A stretch of 64,000 bases of DNA from Clavulina sp. PMI_390 (lineage: Eukaryota > Basidiomycota > Agaricomycetes > Cantharellales > Hydnaceae), in the NCBI GenBank assembly GCA_015039315.1, contig WIDE01000050.1, forward strand, positions 123,972-187,971. Direction: 5' to 3'. This document shows positions 1 to 11,557 of this stretch, piece after piece. Each line of letters begins with the position of its first letter. Position 1 is the stretch's first letter. The notes below the pieces were generated by a model. That model ran no database searches, had not been told where the DNA came from, and saw nothing but the letters and a program-made list of their open reading frames with translations. Position numbers and translations under genes: made by a program.

Positions 1-1131
1 AGGCGTAGCAGCAAGCATTATGAGCAGGAATATTTAAGTGCCAGGGGATCTGTAGGGTCGTTGGACGCGTTGGAGTAGGTAGGGCAACTCTCAAAGTGCA
101 CGCTGATTAGATGAAGTTAAAGTACGACGAGCTAGTAGGCAAGATCAGTATCGCTGATTAGATGGAAGAAGCGTACGGTACTCACTGCAACCAGTGCACT
201 AATGTCTCAAGAGAGAATGATAGAAAGAACCGAAGAAAGAGGAGTGACTATGAGTAGTGAGGCGATCGATGCTCTGCTCGTGAGTATTTATGCCTTTCAA
301 CGGCAAGGAGCCCCTCCATTTTCTCGCGCGAGTAGTCCAAAGCATCTCGTATTTTTAGATTCCTGCCCAAACAGAAACCAAGCGCATCAACAGATTCGAC
401 GCGACGCGTTCCGATCAATAGCCACAAACACCTCTTCGGCGGAAGACCCTGCCAAACTGGAGTTTTGTGGGCTACCCTGTAGCAGCACGATCTCTCATAA
501 AACCAAGAAAACACGTGAAATGCGCATATTTACTTCCCCTTGCTTCCTCCCTGGCTCTGCCTTCTCGCACTCCTAGTCACTGGCCCATCGTTTCTGACAG
601 CGCGCAGCCTTATCCCATCAGAGGCCCCACATCCCTGAACTTAGAGAAGCCGTATAGCCTCGAAATGATGGCTTGAACAAAGGATGGTCGTGTCCAGTAG
701 CTCCAGCTTCATGATGCCCAACGTACTGGTGCTACGTCGGGCTCTCCACATCTGTCAATCTTCTTGCTTCCATTCTCCCGGCTCCCACTCAAAAATACTA
801 CCACGACCCCGTGGGGCTGGTGCCAGTGGTGGTGGTAGAACATGAACCCTGGCAGTTCGAATCGCTCAGTACCTCTTACTTCTCTGTATGGTCTTCACCT
901 ATAGCATATTTGACAGAAATACATCTTTATAAAGTTCAATTGAACCGCTCGGTTCTACCCTAGCAAGATCAAGAATTATCCACAATTGTTCGTCACATCT
1001 GGTTTCCATGACACTTCAACTGTCCACAGCTACCATTACTATTACAGGTTATCTCAGTGTCTGGTAATCAACAGCACCGGCGAATCCCTGGCTCAGACGT
1101 AACAACCATTGATCTGCTCCAACCTCCCACA
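1..1131. other. Left-edge region without a supported gene
   Basis: I see no coding region here that I can support. The open frames are short and have no recognisable domain, no matching splice sites and no paralogue in the window. The last few hundred bases are presumably the promoter and 5' UTR of the hydrolase gene that starts at 1132. Confidence 0.5.
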
Positions 1132-3231
1132 ATGGATCCTGGCCGAGGTCGTAATACTTTGGCAGTCGATCACACGCTTCATCGGAATGTCCAGGAGCTA
1201 TTCGATCATGCAGTAGCAAGCAAGATCGCACCAGGATTTCAGTTCGTCCTCTTCGACCAAGATAGCTTCCTAATCAATGGGGTCTCTGGGCTCAATCTGT
1301 CGTCCCAAGCTACGGACTCACAGGTAGCACGATCATCCAACCCCTCGCACGAGACCAAAATGGCGAAAAACGATGTTCATTGGATTGCCTCTGCTGGGAA
1401 ACTTGTTGTCGCCCTTGTTTCTCTGATCATTCTGGAGCGAAATCTCGCACATAACGGCATGTCATTTGCTGACCTGGATGATCATGAAAAACTCGTGGAG
1501 ATTGTGCCAGAGTTCAAACGCGGAAGCGGGAGTCTTGTGACGCAGATTATAGACGGCTGGGAGGATGGGCTTGATGAGCAAGGGCGAAGGAGGCCGAGAT
1601 TGCGAGAGGCCGAGACACTTATTACTCTCAGAATGCTCTTCACCCACTCTGCTGGATTCAACTTTCCCGTACGTTCCCGGTCTGTATCTCCAACAGGATG
1701 GTTCTTCCTGATGACGTTGCTAGTGGGCCCACCCTCTGATCGCCGAGTGGGTGAGTGAGACAACTCCAATGATCCAATCTATCTCTGATTCTCTTGGCGC
1801 TGCTGCGGATCAGTTCATTCCCTCAGACGGAAGCGTTCCGTTGAAACAACCCAGGATATCTGGCTTGATCGACTCCTTCACAGTATGCACTTTGTTGGCG
1901 GTTTCCATAACCTACATCTGATGCTTCCTCACTCTGAAGCTTCCCCTGGTCCATGAACCTGGCACTAAAGTTTCGTAAGCGCTTTCCTCAATGGAAGGAA
2001 GGATCAACCTGAGAAAACTCACCTGTCCCTTTTCCTCTATCTGAGTTATGGATTTTCGACTGGTACGAGCCACTTTTGAAATCAGTAGCTGTGTATATTT
2101 TTTCTAAATACGCAACCCCTCAGATTGGCTGGCGCAGTGGGCCGTGCGATCGACTGGGAAGAGCTTGCGTCAACTAATTGCTACATATATCCTCGAACCA
2201 CTCTGCATTCCTCTCACTGAGTGCGACACTGTTCTTACTCCAGAGATTGAACCCCACTTGACGACCACATACCATCGACGCGACAATGAAGAAATTCCTT
2301 TGGTTCGGTATGAGCTTGGCCATTTATTTTCTGGGCCCTACCCCTAAATATATGACCACATCTGCATCTAGCGGCCCCCGACCACCTTTCTACAATTGCA
2401 CTGGCGTGCCGCCCCCCGGATACGCTCATTATGCCAGTGCACCCTTGGTCTCCAGCACACAAGCTTATTGTTTAATTCTCCAGGCCGTACTGACACACGA
2501 CTCTCGCTTGCTTATCAACGAAGATACGTGGGCTCTCGCCGAGAAAGACGCCTTGGAGGGTCAAGGGATCAGTGTGCCGGTCCCGCGGGTAAGTGCATGG
2601 AGCTCTCAATCTCGGGTTTGATGTTACATGCCACTTCCGGGTTGATGCTTCTCCAGATCTTAGGTGCAAAGCTATGAACCGAAATTGGCAACAGAGTACG
2701 CCTATCGCTCTCATATTCGACAAAAGGGGGACATTAAATTATGGGGTTATCCAAAAGTTTGATGTACTTCTCGAAGCCCGTCGACTCGACCAAAACAAGC
2801 TCGATGAATCTCCTCAATGCCGAGGTGGCTCTGGGCCCAGTGAGTGGAGCAACACTTTCATACACGACTACCTCTATCTTAACGGTACACACCGGCGCCA
2901 TATAGACTACGTCAGGTCGGCCGGCGGGCAGCTATGGATGGGCTGGTTCCTGGAGTAAGTGGCCATGGTTTCTGAGTACCGCAATAGTGATTTGTGCTCA
3001 CTCAGCTCCAAGACACATACTTCTTAATTGATCCCGTCAAAAAGTTTGGATACATGTGGAGTGCTCAGGTAAGAGGTCACAATGCACTCTGTCGTGTAAC
3101 GATTTTCTCATAATACATGGCCCGGACTTCGGCATCAGTGCGGTCCGTGGGTTCATCCTCAGTTTCTTGCCCTGAAGGACCAATTCGAGATGCTCATATA
3201 TGAATCGATCGAGACAAGGAAGGCTATATGA
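1132..3231 (+). CDS. Serine beta-lactamase-like hydrolase (class C / esterase family), copy 1
   Basis: Multi-exon gene whose product resembles class C beta-lactamases and related serine esterases. Exon 1 (1132-1667) has the nucleophile motif SAGK (SxxK) in the context HWIASAGKL, then the family motif THSAG. Short exons follow: 1724-1750 (WAHPLIAEW), 1814-1882 (IPSDGSVPLKQ) and 1940-1974 (LPLVHEPGTKVS). The second motif YGFSTD is split by an intron near 2060, and the exon from about 2124 encodes RSTGKSLRQLIATYI..EPL. Further exons encode PPPGYAHYASAPLVSSTQAY (from about 2375), RSAGGQLWMGWF (near 2940) and a terminal ..TYFLIDPVKKFGYMWSAQ + CGPWVHPQFLALKDQF, stopping at 3231. Every junction was checked against the paralogue at 27318-29805, which has the same intron positions. 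There is no signal peptide, so a cytosolic enzyme is likely. The substrate is unknown. ATG 1132 is the first ATG in frame; the upstream extension has only a GTG. Confidence 0.82.
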
Positions 3232-3400
3232 TGGACGGCAAGTGAGGGAGCTGAAGGGCGGGGGGAGATGTAGTATTTAGCTGAGTCGAAAGAACCTGTA
3301 CCGCTGATACGGGATACCGACAATGTGAGGGTGTAACTAGTCAAAGATCATCAATACAGCTTCATCAATGTCAATGATAAGTCCAATGTCTACGTCCACA

Positions 3401-6289
3401 TTATAACCCAGCGAAGTCGAAGCCGCCGGATTTCCCTGCCCCCTTGGCCCGCGCAGTCTTCTTCGCGCGTTTTGTTTCTTGAGCATATTCCGCCCAGTCA
3501 TCGCCACCATCTTCATCACCTCCCGAATCAATACCCCCTCCTCGACCTCCAGTATCGTCGATATCCATCCCATCTTCCTGCACAGGACTCCGCATGTTTC
3601 CTGATGCCTCACGGTCATCTTCATCCATGCGATCTTCGGCACCCTTATCGTCGTCGTCTGGTGCATGAGTCCCAGCAGGCTGAGCAACGCGCTGCTTCTT
3701 CTCCCAAGCTCGTTTCTTCGCGCGCTTCTCTTTCCTCAGCTCCCTCGCCTCTTTTTGCACCACCTTGTCACTCCAAGCAGCATTCTTCTTTGCTTGCTCA
3801 GCGCGAGAGGGGACAATTGCTCGACGGGCAGTCTGTTTTGTTCGAGCAGGAGGAGCGTCATCGTTAACATGCGTGGGCGATGCTGCCCGAGCTGTTTGTT
3901 TCTCTCGAGCGGGCGCCTCGGATGAGGCTTCAGAGGGTTTAGGGGTGGGGAGGGACTCGAGACGTTTTGCCTCGCGTGGCTTGTCCGCATAAGCATAGGC
4001 CGCCCACTGCAAATTATCAATCCCACTCGATCAGGGTAAATCCAAGGCGATAAAGATGCATGTAAGACAACTCACATCCAGCCCAGCATCTTCCCATATC
4101 CCGTAATCATCTGCTGTCAGAGCCTTCAGCTCTGGCATCTTTGGCAACCTCACGAGTCCGAAGGACGCAGCGACCCCAGCGAGGTCGAGGTCTTTGAGGC
4201 GGAAGATATACGAAGCCTCGTGCTTTGAGTACGCTTTCACGAATGAAACGAAGCCTTTGGCACCCTGAAATAATAGTTGAAGGGGATGAGGATGCTGATA
4301 CGAATATTTAGATTATGACTGACCTTCTCGTGTAAATCGCGGTCGGTAGCAACAATTTGCTGCATTTCCCTCATGAGCGCTTGTGCATCTAGGTCGGGCT
4401 TCTGTCGAGTTGATGCGGCTTCTTCGGTGGCTAGCAGGCTAGAACCCGGCGATGAAGCAATGGCGATGTAAGGATGACGACGGAGAGGGATTCTCCTGAC
4501 TGCCAGCAGGTCTAACATGGAAATGTCGATGGGACGCTTGAATTATCTTGCGAAATGAATGGATTGGGGAGCCACATACCGACATATTCTGCTTCCCTTC
4601 CCTCGCAAAGTAAAACGTATGCTCTGCCTTTCCTTCCTGCTCTTGCAGTCCTCCCAGCACGGTGACTAAAAGCTTTGGGGTCCACAGGAGGATCGAATTG
4701 AACAACAACATCAACGTCCGGAAGATCGAGCCCTCGGGCAGCAACGTCGGTACACAGTAGGACTGAGGGGTTGAGACTCGTGCTGGCGTGCTTTCGGAAT
4801 TTCGCTAGCGCATCAGTTCGCTTGGCTGGAGGGATATGGCCGTGAAGCGAATGTAGAGAGAAATCCTTGAGGCGGTCAAGTTGGGAAAGAACCTAGGAAT
4901 ATAATTGCAAGTCAGCTACGTTTGTTTGCCGCAGTTTGCTGGCGAATCGATCATACCCGATAGAAATATTCCACAGCTGCACAAGTTGCAAAGTAGACGA
5001 TAAAACGAGCAGATCCCTGCGTTTGGCTTTCTAGAGCTAGGATCCTTAGGAGCTGTAGCATCTTTTCGGAGGCAAGGCATTGAATGAAGGGAAGGTCTAG
5101 ACTGTGGCCGACCAAAAGAGACGTTAACATGGTTTATTGGGCCGCTACCAGGCAGTATGCGCACTTTGCAGGTGTCCTCCGCTCCGATACAGCTTGCGAG
5201 GTAGTTGCCGCATCAGCTTCCTCCTCACCAGCAGTGCCTCGTTTCCGCTTTTTCGATTCGACTTTCACGACAATACGCACGGGATTCCTTAGTCCTACCC
5301 GTACGAGTTCTGAGAGTGCATCTGTCATAGTTGCGCTGAAGAGGCCCGTTCGCCGTTGTTTAGGCAGGTGCGAGATAATCCGTGTAAGAGACGCAGTAAA
5401 TCCGAGGTCAAGTAACCTGTAATTGTAGGTCGGCACAGGCAGAGAAATATGAGATCCTCAATAACGGCGGATGGAGCTGGCATGAGGCACATACCGATCC
5501 GCCTCGTCAAGCACCAGCATCTCCAGCTCCTTCACGCTGACTTTTGTGAGGCCCGTCTTCAGTAAGAACTCCTCGACTCTACCAGGAGTGCCAATGACAA
5601 TCTGAGAGCCCCGTGAGAGGAACCGGGAAACGTCCTGGTGAGGCGTCGATTCCGTGCCGCTGACTAGAAGCAAGGGAAGAGAGAGCGGTGGCGGTGATGA
5701 AGTAGAGGCGGCTGGTCGTGATTCGTCAATCTCTTCATCGGAAGCTGCCTCCTGATAGGATGGGTGCGACTTGATGAAAGTCTCGAAAACCTCATGTATT
5801 TGGCTGGCAAGTTCACTACGACGAGCAAGGTTGTGGATTGTCAATGAGGTGGTGGGCATAGCTTGATGACAAACGCACCGAGTTGGTGAAATGATCAATG
5901 CCCCAACTTCGCTCTTCCGCAAAGTATGCTCCCTTCGGAGAAGTTTCTCGATGATAGGTAACACAAAAGCAAGTGTTTTGCCTGAACCAGTAACTGCCTT
6001 GCTTACGAGGATCGCAAATCAGGTCTCGCAAGTGATATGGAAGGAGTATCATACTCACCTCTACCACAACATCTTTATGCTTCATAAACATAGGGATCGT
6101 ACTAGCTTGCACTGGAGTCATCTGGTCGAATCCCATCTTCTCTACAGCGTCCAGTCTGAGATGGGTATCGTCAGCTGGGTGGTAGCCTAAAGCATGACAA
6201 CGTTCTCACAGCCATGAGGATAGTGGAGGGTTTAGTGTCTTCCATTTTCCAGCATATGAAGGAGCATTGGCACTCCCAGAGTTTGCCAT
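3401..6289 (-). CDS. SPB4: ATP-dependent RNA helicase SPB4 / DDX55 family
   Basis: DEAD-box RNA helicase of the Spb4/DDX55 group, which in yeast acts in the nucleolus on 60S subunit maturation. The start is ATG 6289 ([20 protein letters not shown]); splicing then gives [16 protein letters not shown], the typical Spb4 start. Motifs in order: Q-motif region [10 protein letters not shown], Walker A AVTGSGKT (after an intron at about 6050), PTR..GTPGR, DEAD (DEADR, near 5500), SAT ([12 protein letters not shown]), then the C-terminal RecA domain with [38 protein letters not shown] and [13 protein letters not shown] (near 4650). The family-specific tail [35 protein letters not shown] lies at about 4100-4260, followed by a long basic/acidic Lys-rich tail ending at 3401. 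At least eight exons. It converges on the hydrolase gene with about 170 bp between them. Confidence 0.93.
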
Positions 6290-6789
6290 CCCTCGCTGTC
6301 GTTCAAGGCCAAAATTTGTGGCCGATCTCAATGGGTGGTCACGCGTTACACGGCTCATTCCCACGATGGCTCTCATTTGTTCCAACCATCCGGTACCCCC
6401 TCCATCCGGTCTATTGATTCACATTCGTTTGGCGCAAGCGATAGAAAAGCAGGTAAAAGCGTACTCTCACAATTTTGATCTATGTTAAAATACCATCTCG
6501 GCTCCTCTCCTTGGAAAAGGAGGGACATTCTTCGACTTGACACTCTATGAACCTATGTAGCGCGCAGTTGCTCCTGCTACGTCCTCGGCTAAGGGAATCT
6601 CAATAGAACTGCCGCTCAATTGAAAATCCTCCGGGGCAATCTTAATAGCAGCTCTTCGTACTAAGTACTCGCGATTGCTGCACCGATCACGTCTCTCCTC
6701 CATCCCCCCACTTCCATCCATCTAGCCCTTCCCAAAAACAAACAGTATCAACACAACATATCTCCTCTTCCGTATATCCACTAGTCGCA
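6290..6789. other. Divergent intergenic region between SPB4 and arrestin copy 1
   Basis: About 500 bp between the divergent starts of the helicase (-) and the first arrestin gene (+). It must hold both promoters. I see no clear TATA element, repeat or ORF with family resemblance. Confidence 0.6.
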
Positions 6790-8491
6790 ATGCTCAAAGC
6801 TCTTGGCGTTGCCCAACCGTCGTTGAGAATTAGAATGGAGGAGGATGGATGCTTCCTACGACCGTAAGCAGCCTCCAGCACCGCTGGGACGGAGTCCCTG
6901 CGGTACCCCCACTGTTCTGACGTCAACCCTCTGTCCGGACAGAATAGCTGATCCTGAATTCTCCCCGACTGATGATGTAGTCGTTCAAGGCTCCCTGATC
7001 CTCAGCCTACCCAAGGCCAAGAAGATCGCGTCGATATCCATCAAGGCTGTGGCTCATTACAATATACTCTTTCCTGATTTCACGTGAGCATGTTCATCCC
7101 ATAATATGCACCATTCGAAGAGCAGAAATAACACATTGCTGGTGCTTATCGCTAGATATGAGACGAGTGAGGAAACGCTCGCAGAGCTGGAGCTCCAGTC
7201 CTCGAGGGAGGATCGAGTATATGATAAAGGCGAACATGCATTCTCGTTCGTCCTTATCGTACCTTCATCATCCGCCCCCTTCGAGCGGTGCGTCCACGGC
7301 AGGATTTTCCACACCCTCGAGGCGGTGGTTCAAGGCGAAGGTCGGATGGGCTCGAATATTGAAGCGAGTGTTCCAATATATCTAGTGGCCAATCCTGCTC
7401 CGTACGTCTAAATACGCATCCCTCACTCAATGGCGCGCATTGATGCACTGCTGACTGACGTGGCGCTCCCCTCAGAGTGGGTGAAACGTCTGATCTAAAC
7501 ATTCGAGCTGAGGGGTTCAATGAGAGGCTTGGTGTGAGTCCCCAGCTTTGAGCAGTGATTTCTGAAAGTATCCCAGGACTCACATCCTCACCCTCCACAC
7601 AGCCATACTCTATAGCCATCGTTGCTCGGAACTTGACGGTTGGCGGTCTATTACACTTTGACGCTCGCCTTGCTGCTCTCCCTTCGCGCACACAAATCGT
7701 CTCAGTTTCGACAATAATTGTCGCACATTACACGATAAATTCGAACCAACGCCTTTCCCAACCCCCACAATTTGCGACGAAGGCGACGAAACTCTTTGTA
7801 CTAGACGCGAACAATCCGCCCATTCCCCAAACTCAGGTGCCTACAAAGATCCCTCCGGCCTCTACCACAAGGAGAGATAGGAAGCCCGAGGAGCCACTCA
7901 CGACTGTCGAGCCAGGCGAATCTTATCAAGTAATGCATCTCGTACGCCTGCCCAACGACGATACCATCCGGCCATCGACTCCCCAGGGCACCAAGACGCC
8001 TATCGATACGAGACATGAACTCGTTCTCGAGATCGTGTTCAAAAATATTAACGAGGACCACGAGGCGGGGAAGGCAGCTGTGCTCAGGACCGTGCATCCA
8101 ATCACATTATCCAGCGTGAGCCTCAATCCCTTATCCTATGACAGCCCTTCTGGTTTTTGTTACTCATGTCAGTATGTTGCTTTCTGGGAATCAGTGTGCT
8201 TGTATGGTCCCTTCGCTTCTCGTCCCGGCCTACACTGTAGATGATACTCCGCCCCCCTTGTCTAAGTCTCCACTCACGACGACGTTTTGGGACATCAAAT
8301 GTACTGACAAGTGCATGTGCACTGTCAGCATGGAAGACCTCGTCAAAGAGTTTCGTGCTGCGGAAGAGAGAGAGCGGACGACGCATTCTCAGAGAGCATT
8401 GCAGGCAAGTTCGCGCGGAGTGACGACCGTGGTGAGCTGGGATGATCTGAATGGCGACAAGTTCGATTACGAGCCTATAGGAAGAGCATAG
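6790..8491 (+). CDS. Arrestin-fold protein, array copy 1 (short-loop form)
   Basis: Six-exon gene for an arrestin-like adaptor of about 440 aa. Exon 1 (6790-6863) encodes MLKALGVAQPSL..EED and ends after FLR in phase 2. Exon 2 has DVVVQGSLILSLPKAKKI..HYNILFPDF. Exon 3 has the arrestin N-domain core YDKGEHAFSFVLIVPSSSA and ends with PIYLVANPAP. Exon 4 is VGETSDLNIRAEGFNERLG. Exon 5 starts PYSIAIV and encodes the C-terminal arrestin domain (LTVGGLLHFDARLAALP). Exon 6 encodes SLLVPAY and the tail with VVSWDDLNGDKFDYEPIGRA. Arrestin-fold proteins usually act as cytosolic adaptors in membrane-protein trafficking and ubiquitination; the cargo here is unknown. Unlike copies 2-6 it lacks the long Ser-rich insert in the C-domain (only about 30 residues between LFVLDANNPP and LTTVEPG). 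Confidence 0.87.
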
Positions 8492-8966
8492 GGATTACCA
8501 GCCATCACGAAACTAGACTTATAGTTATCAATTATTTCCTGCTACTATCAGCCATTGACATCCTTGTCAGGTTTTAGCGTGGGAGTTGGTTTCTTACTAG
8601 TTCCCACGGCCTCACGCAAGCCCCACCAAGAGCGCTCGCATCAAAAAAGGCCTCTGACTAGTGTATACCTGGTCCAGATTCGGCCACAGGGAGTGGTATT
8701 GCGGTGTTGTCTTACTATAGGGGCATGAAAATTCATCAAAAGCCATCTTACCTCACCACTCGAGAAGCTCTTGGAGCGGTGCCGATCATGCCGAGGTTTG
8801 ATCATTGAAACTTGAAGAGGGGAACAGCCACAGATGACGACGATGAGCGACTCTGTGAAGAAGAAGTTATTTTAGTCGTAATCGTACCCGGGCGCAATTG
8901 GCTCCTTGCCTCCCCACCATCTTACCCAGCTCGCTACCAACAACTGCGCTATTCTCTCTCGCCGCT
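8492..8966. other. Intergenic region, 5' flank of arrestin copy 2
   Basis: No gene seen. From about 8760 the sequence resembles the 5' flank of copy 3 (from about 11330): both contain ggagcggtgc, then a GGAACAGCC..GATGA..GA block, then a pyrimidine-rich leader before ATG. The flank therefore appears to have been duplicated together with the gene. Confidence 0.45.
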
Positions 8967-10900
8967 ATGCTTAAAGCACTTGGGGTTGCCGAGCCATCTT
9001 TGGGAATTGAGCTAGAAGAGAATACATTTTTCTTACGTCCGTGCGTTATTCGATCGCCAGGGCATGACCTCACGTTGACTTCCGCACAATCGCTATCATT
9101 CCTCGCCGGCTTCACAAATAGCAATAGCAACCCCGAACTACCATCCGAGGATGTTGTTGTCAAAGGGATCCTCACTCTGGTCTTGCCGAAGCCTAAGAAA
9201 ATCAAGTCCATCACTGTCAAGGTCGTCACTGATTATAATATTCAGTCCCCAAAGTTTGGGTGAGCTATTGGGCTTTGTGGAACACTCATATCGTGTTTGT
9301 CGTTTAACTTGCAGCTCATTTTGTGAATGATTCGTACCACAGATACGAGTCTGGAAAAATAACCGTAGCTGAGGAACAGCTCCAATCTTCAGGGCATGAG
9401 CGACTTTACGACAAGGGGGAGCACCTCTTCTCGTTTGCCCTTATCATCCCATCTTCTTCGGCTACATTCGATAAGAGCGACTATGGCCGTATTCTTCACA
9501 CAGTCAATGCGATAGCGCTTGGAGAGGGTATCGCTGGTTCTAACGTGAAGACCAGCATTCCAATCTACCTGATTGGAAATCCAGCTCGGTAAGTATTCCT
9601 TTGCCCAGTCTCTGGCAAATATTGACCCGACACCAATCGAAAACTATGATTGTTCGTAGAGTAGGACAAACATCTGATCTGAATCTTCGCATGGAAGGCT
9701 TCCATGAACAACTAGGGGTACGTTCCTACCGATGCCACTAGATTCTGGCCTCACTGACCACCCTCACCTCTGCCCTTTGTCAGCCATACGCTATATCTAC
9801 AGCTGCACAACACCTTACTGTTGGGGGTCTCCTACATTTCAACGCTCTACTTGCTGCTGTGCCACAGCGGACACGAATCATTTCGGTGTCTGCGACCCTC
9901 ATGACGAACTATAAGATCACTTCGCTCCAACGGCCATCCCAAGCACCACAGTTTGCGAGTACGAAGACAAAGTTTTTCGCATTCGATGCTAATAACCTAC
10001 CCTGTATCGACGCTCGCATGGTGGTGGGTGATGGACAAGCATCGGCGGATCGTCTTGATGTCGTTGAGGGTGAATCAGGTAACACGGGAGGCGAAACGAT
10101 GCCTCCCTTGGGTTCGAGCATTAGTAGCGTTCCCAACAATACCTCACAAGGCGAAAGCACCACTCCGTTGTCCGACACTCCTCCAACTGGATCTCTCGCA
10201 TCACCTGAGACACTGATCTTTGGGCAGTCTCCCACAAATTTACCCCCTTCTACGACGCGATCTAAAGGCAGAGAAACGCGTCAACCTTTAACGATCATCG
10301 AGCGTGGCGGTTCTTATCACGTCACTCATCTTGCTCGTATTCCGAACGATGTCGTTATTCGGCCGTCAACACTCGAAGGCACCAAGACACCCTTGGAAAC
10401 AAAGCACGAACTCATCATAGATATTGTGTTCAGCAGCGGGGAAGCTGATAACCAACCCAGCAAGCCTTTGGTCCTGAGGACCGAACATCCAATTACATTG
10501 TCGAGCGTAGGTAACGTTCTCTTCGTGCACAATCATCGGCTGATTCTTTCCATTCAATTTGGAATAAACCCTATGGGTGACCTGCTCTCAGTGTTGCTGC
10601 TGGCTCACCTCGTTATTAGTCCCTGCCTATACCGAAGCCCTCAGTCCCCCTATGTTCTTGCCCTCAAAATCCCCGCCCACACACTCCTGTTGGGAAACCA
10701 AGTATGCGGGGACGTGCATTTGCATGGCAAGTAATGAGGAACTGCTGAAGCAGTATCGTGAGGCAGACGAGAGATTGAGGACTGGACACACTGGGAGGGT
10801 GTGGGGTGATGGTGGGCTTGGGACGACAACAGTAGTGAGCTGGGATGATCTCAGTGGTCACAAGCTCGAGTATGAACCTATAGAGAGGGCACAGGCATAA
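8967..10900 (+). CDS. Arrestin-fold protein, array copy 2
   Basis: Same six-exon layout as copy 1, about 510 aa. It begins MLKALGVAEPSL, has the N-domain segments DVVVKGILTLVLPKPKKIKS and YDKGEHLFSFALIIPSSSA, the linker exon VGQTSDLNLRMEGFHEQLG, and the C-domain HLTVGGLLHFNALLAAVP. A disordered Ser/Thr/Pro insert of about 85 residues (near 10010-10250) precedes the conserved block YHVTHLARIPNDVVIRPST. The last exon has SLLVPAYTEAL, then CICMASNEELLKQYREADER and VVSWDDLSGHKLEYEPIERA, ending at 10900. It lies head-to-tail between copies 1 and 3 and is closest to copy 3 in sequence and 5' flank. Adaptor role inferred from the fold; cargo unknown. Confidence 0.88.
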
Positions 10901-11557
10901 TGTTTACGATCCCACCCTCTGGAATGTTGGGCTTTCATCCCTTGAAGGCTATCCCAAACTATTGAGACGTATTGATTTCACTCTACTGGCGTAAATGATA
11001 CCGCGTTTGTCGCACTATGTTACGATTAAAAAAAAAAACTCGAGAGTACTGTTGTGGAGGAAGGTGAAAGGGCGTGGGAATCTCCGCCCTGACGTTCCTA
11101 GCCTTTGATAGGCCAACCTTTCGCTTTGCCCTAGCAAGCTTCACCTACTACCTAGCCTAGCCCAAATTACTGACCCCACCAACTGCCTCAGGTGCCATTC
11201 CCAAAGCCATAAATAGGCCCTATGCCCGAAGGTAGGTGACGGAGGATGTGTCTCTGAAATCCTGACGTCGTCAAAAGCAAGCGCGCATAACTAGTCAATT
11301 ACGATGCTCATGATCTGCCCGGGCTGGAAGTCACCGGAGCGGTGCTATTTAAACCGGGATCGAGTGTATTCAGATCCCCAAATAGCGGAACAGCCTCAAA
11401 TCACGATGATGAGTAATCTGGTGAGTAAGGTGAGGAGTCACTTTCGTCATTATATCAATATTGCACGTGAGCCCGACACAACACTCGCTTCACTCCCTCC
11501 ATCTCATCCAATTCCGCCACTACTAACCCCACTGGCTTCTTCTCCCCCTTTGCCGCC
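10901..11557. other. Intergenic region, 5' flank of arrestin copy 3
   Basis: No gene supported. There is an A10 tract near 11030. The part from about 11330 is related to the flank of copy 2. A TATA-like CTATTTAAACC lies at 11345-11355, about 210 bp before the ATG. Confidence 0.5.
11345..11355 (+). promoter_or_regulatory. TATA-like element upstream of arrestin copy 3
   Basis: CTATTTAAACC. Similar A/T elements ending in C(C) occur upstream of copies 4, 5 and 6. It follows the ggagcggtgc block shared with copy 2. The assignment rests on sequence and position only. Confidence 0.35.

Noticed and set aside
202..576. 124-codon plus-strand frame near the left edge
   Set aside because: No family resemblance, and overlapping frames of similar length exist on both strands.
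845..875. tRNA-like string GGCAGTTCGAATCGC
   Set aside because: Resembles a T-arm, but no matching acceptor, D-arm or anticodon stem could be found around it.
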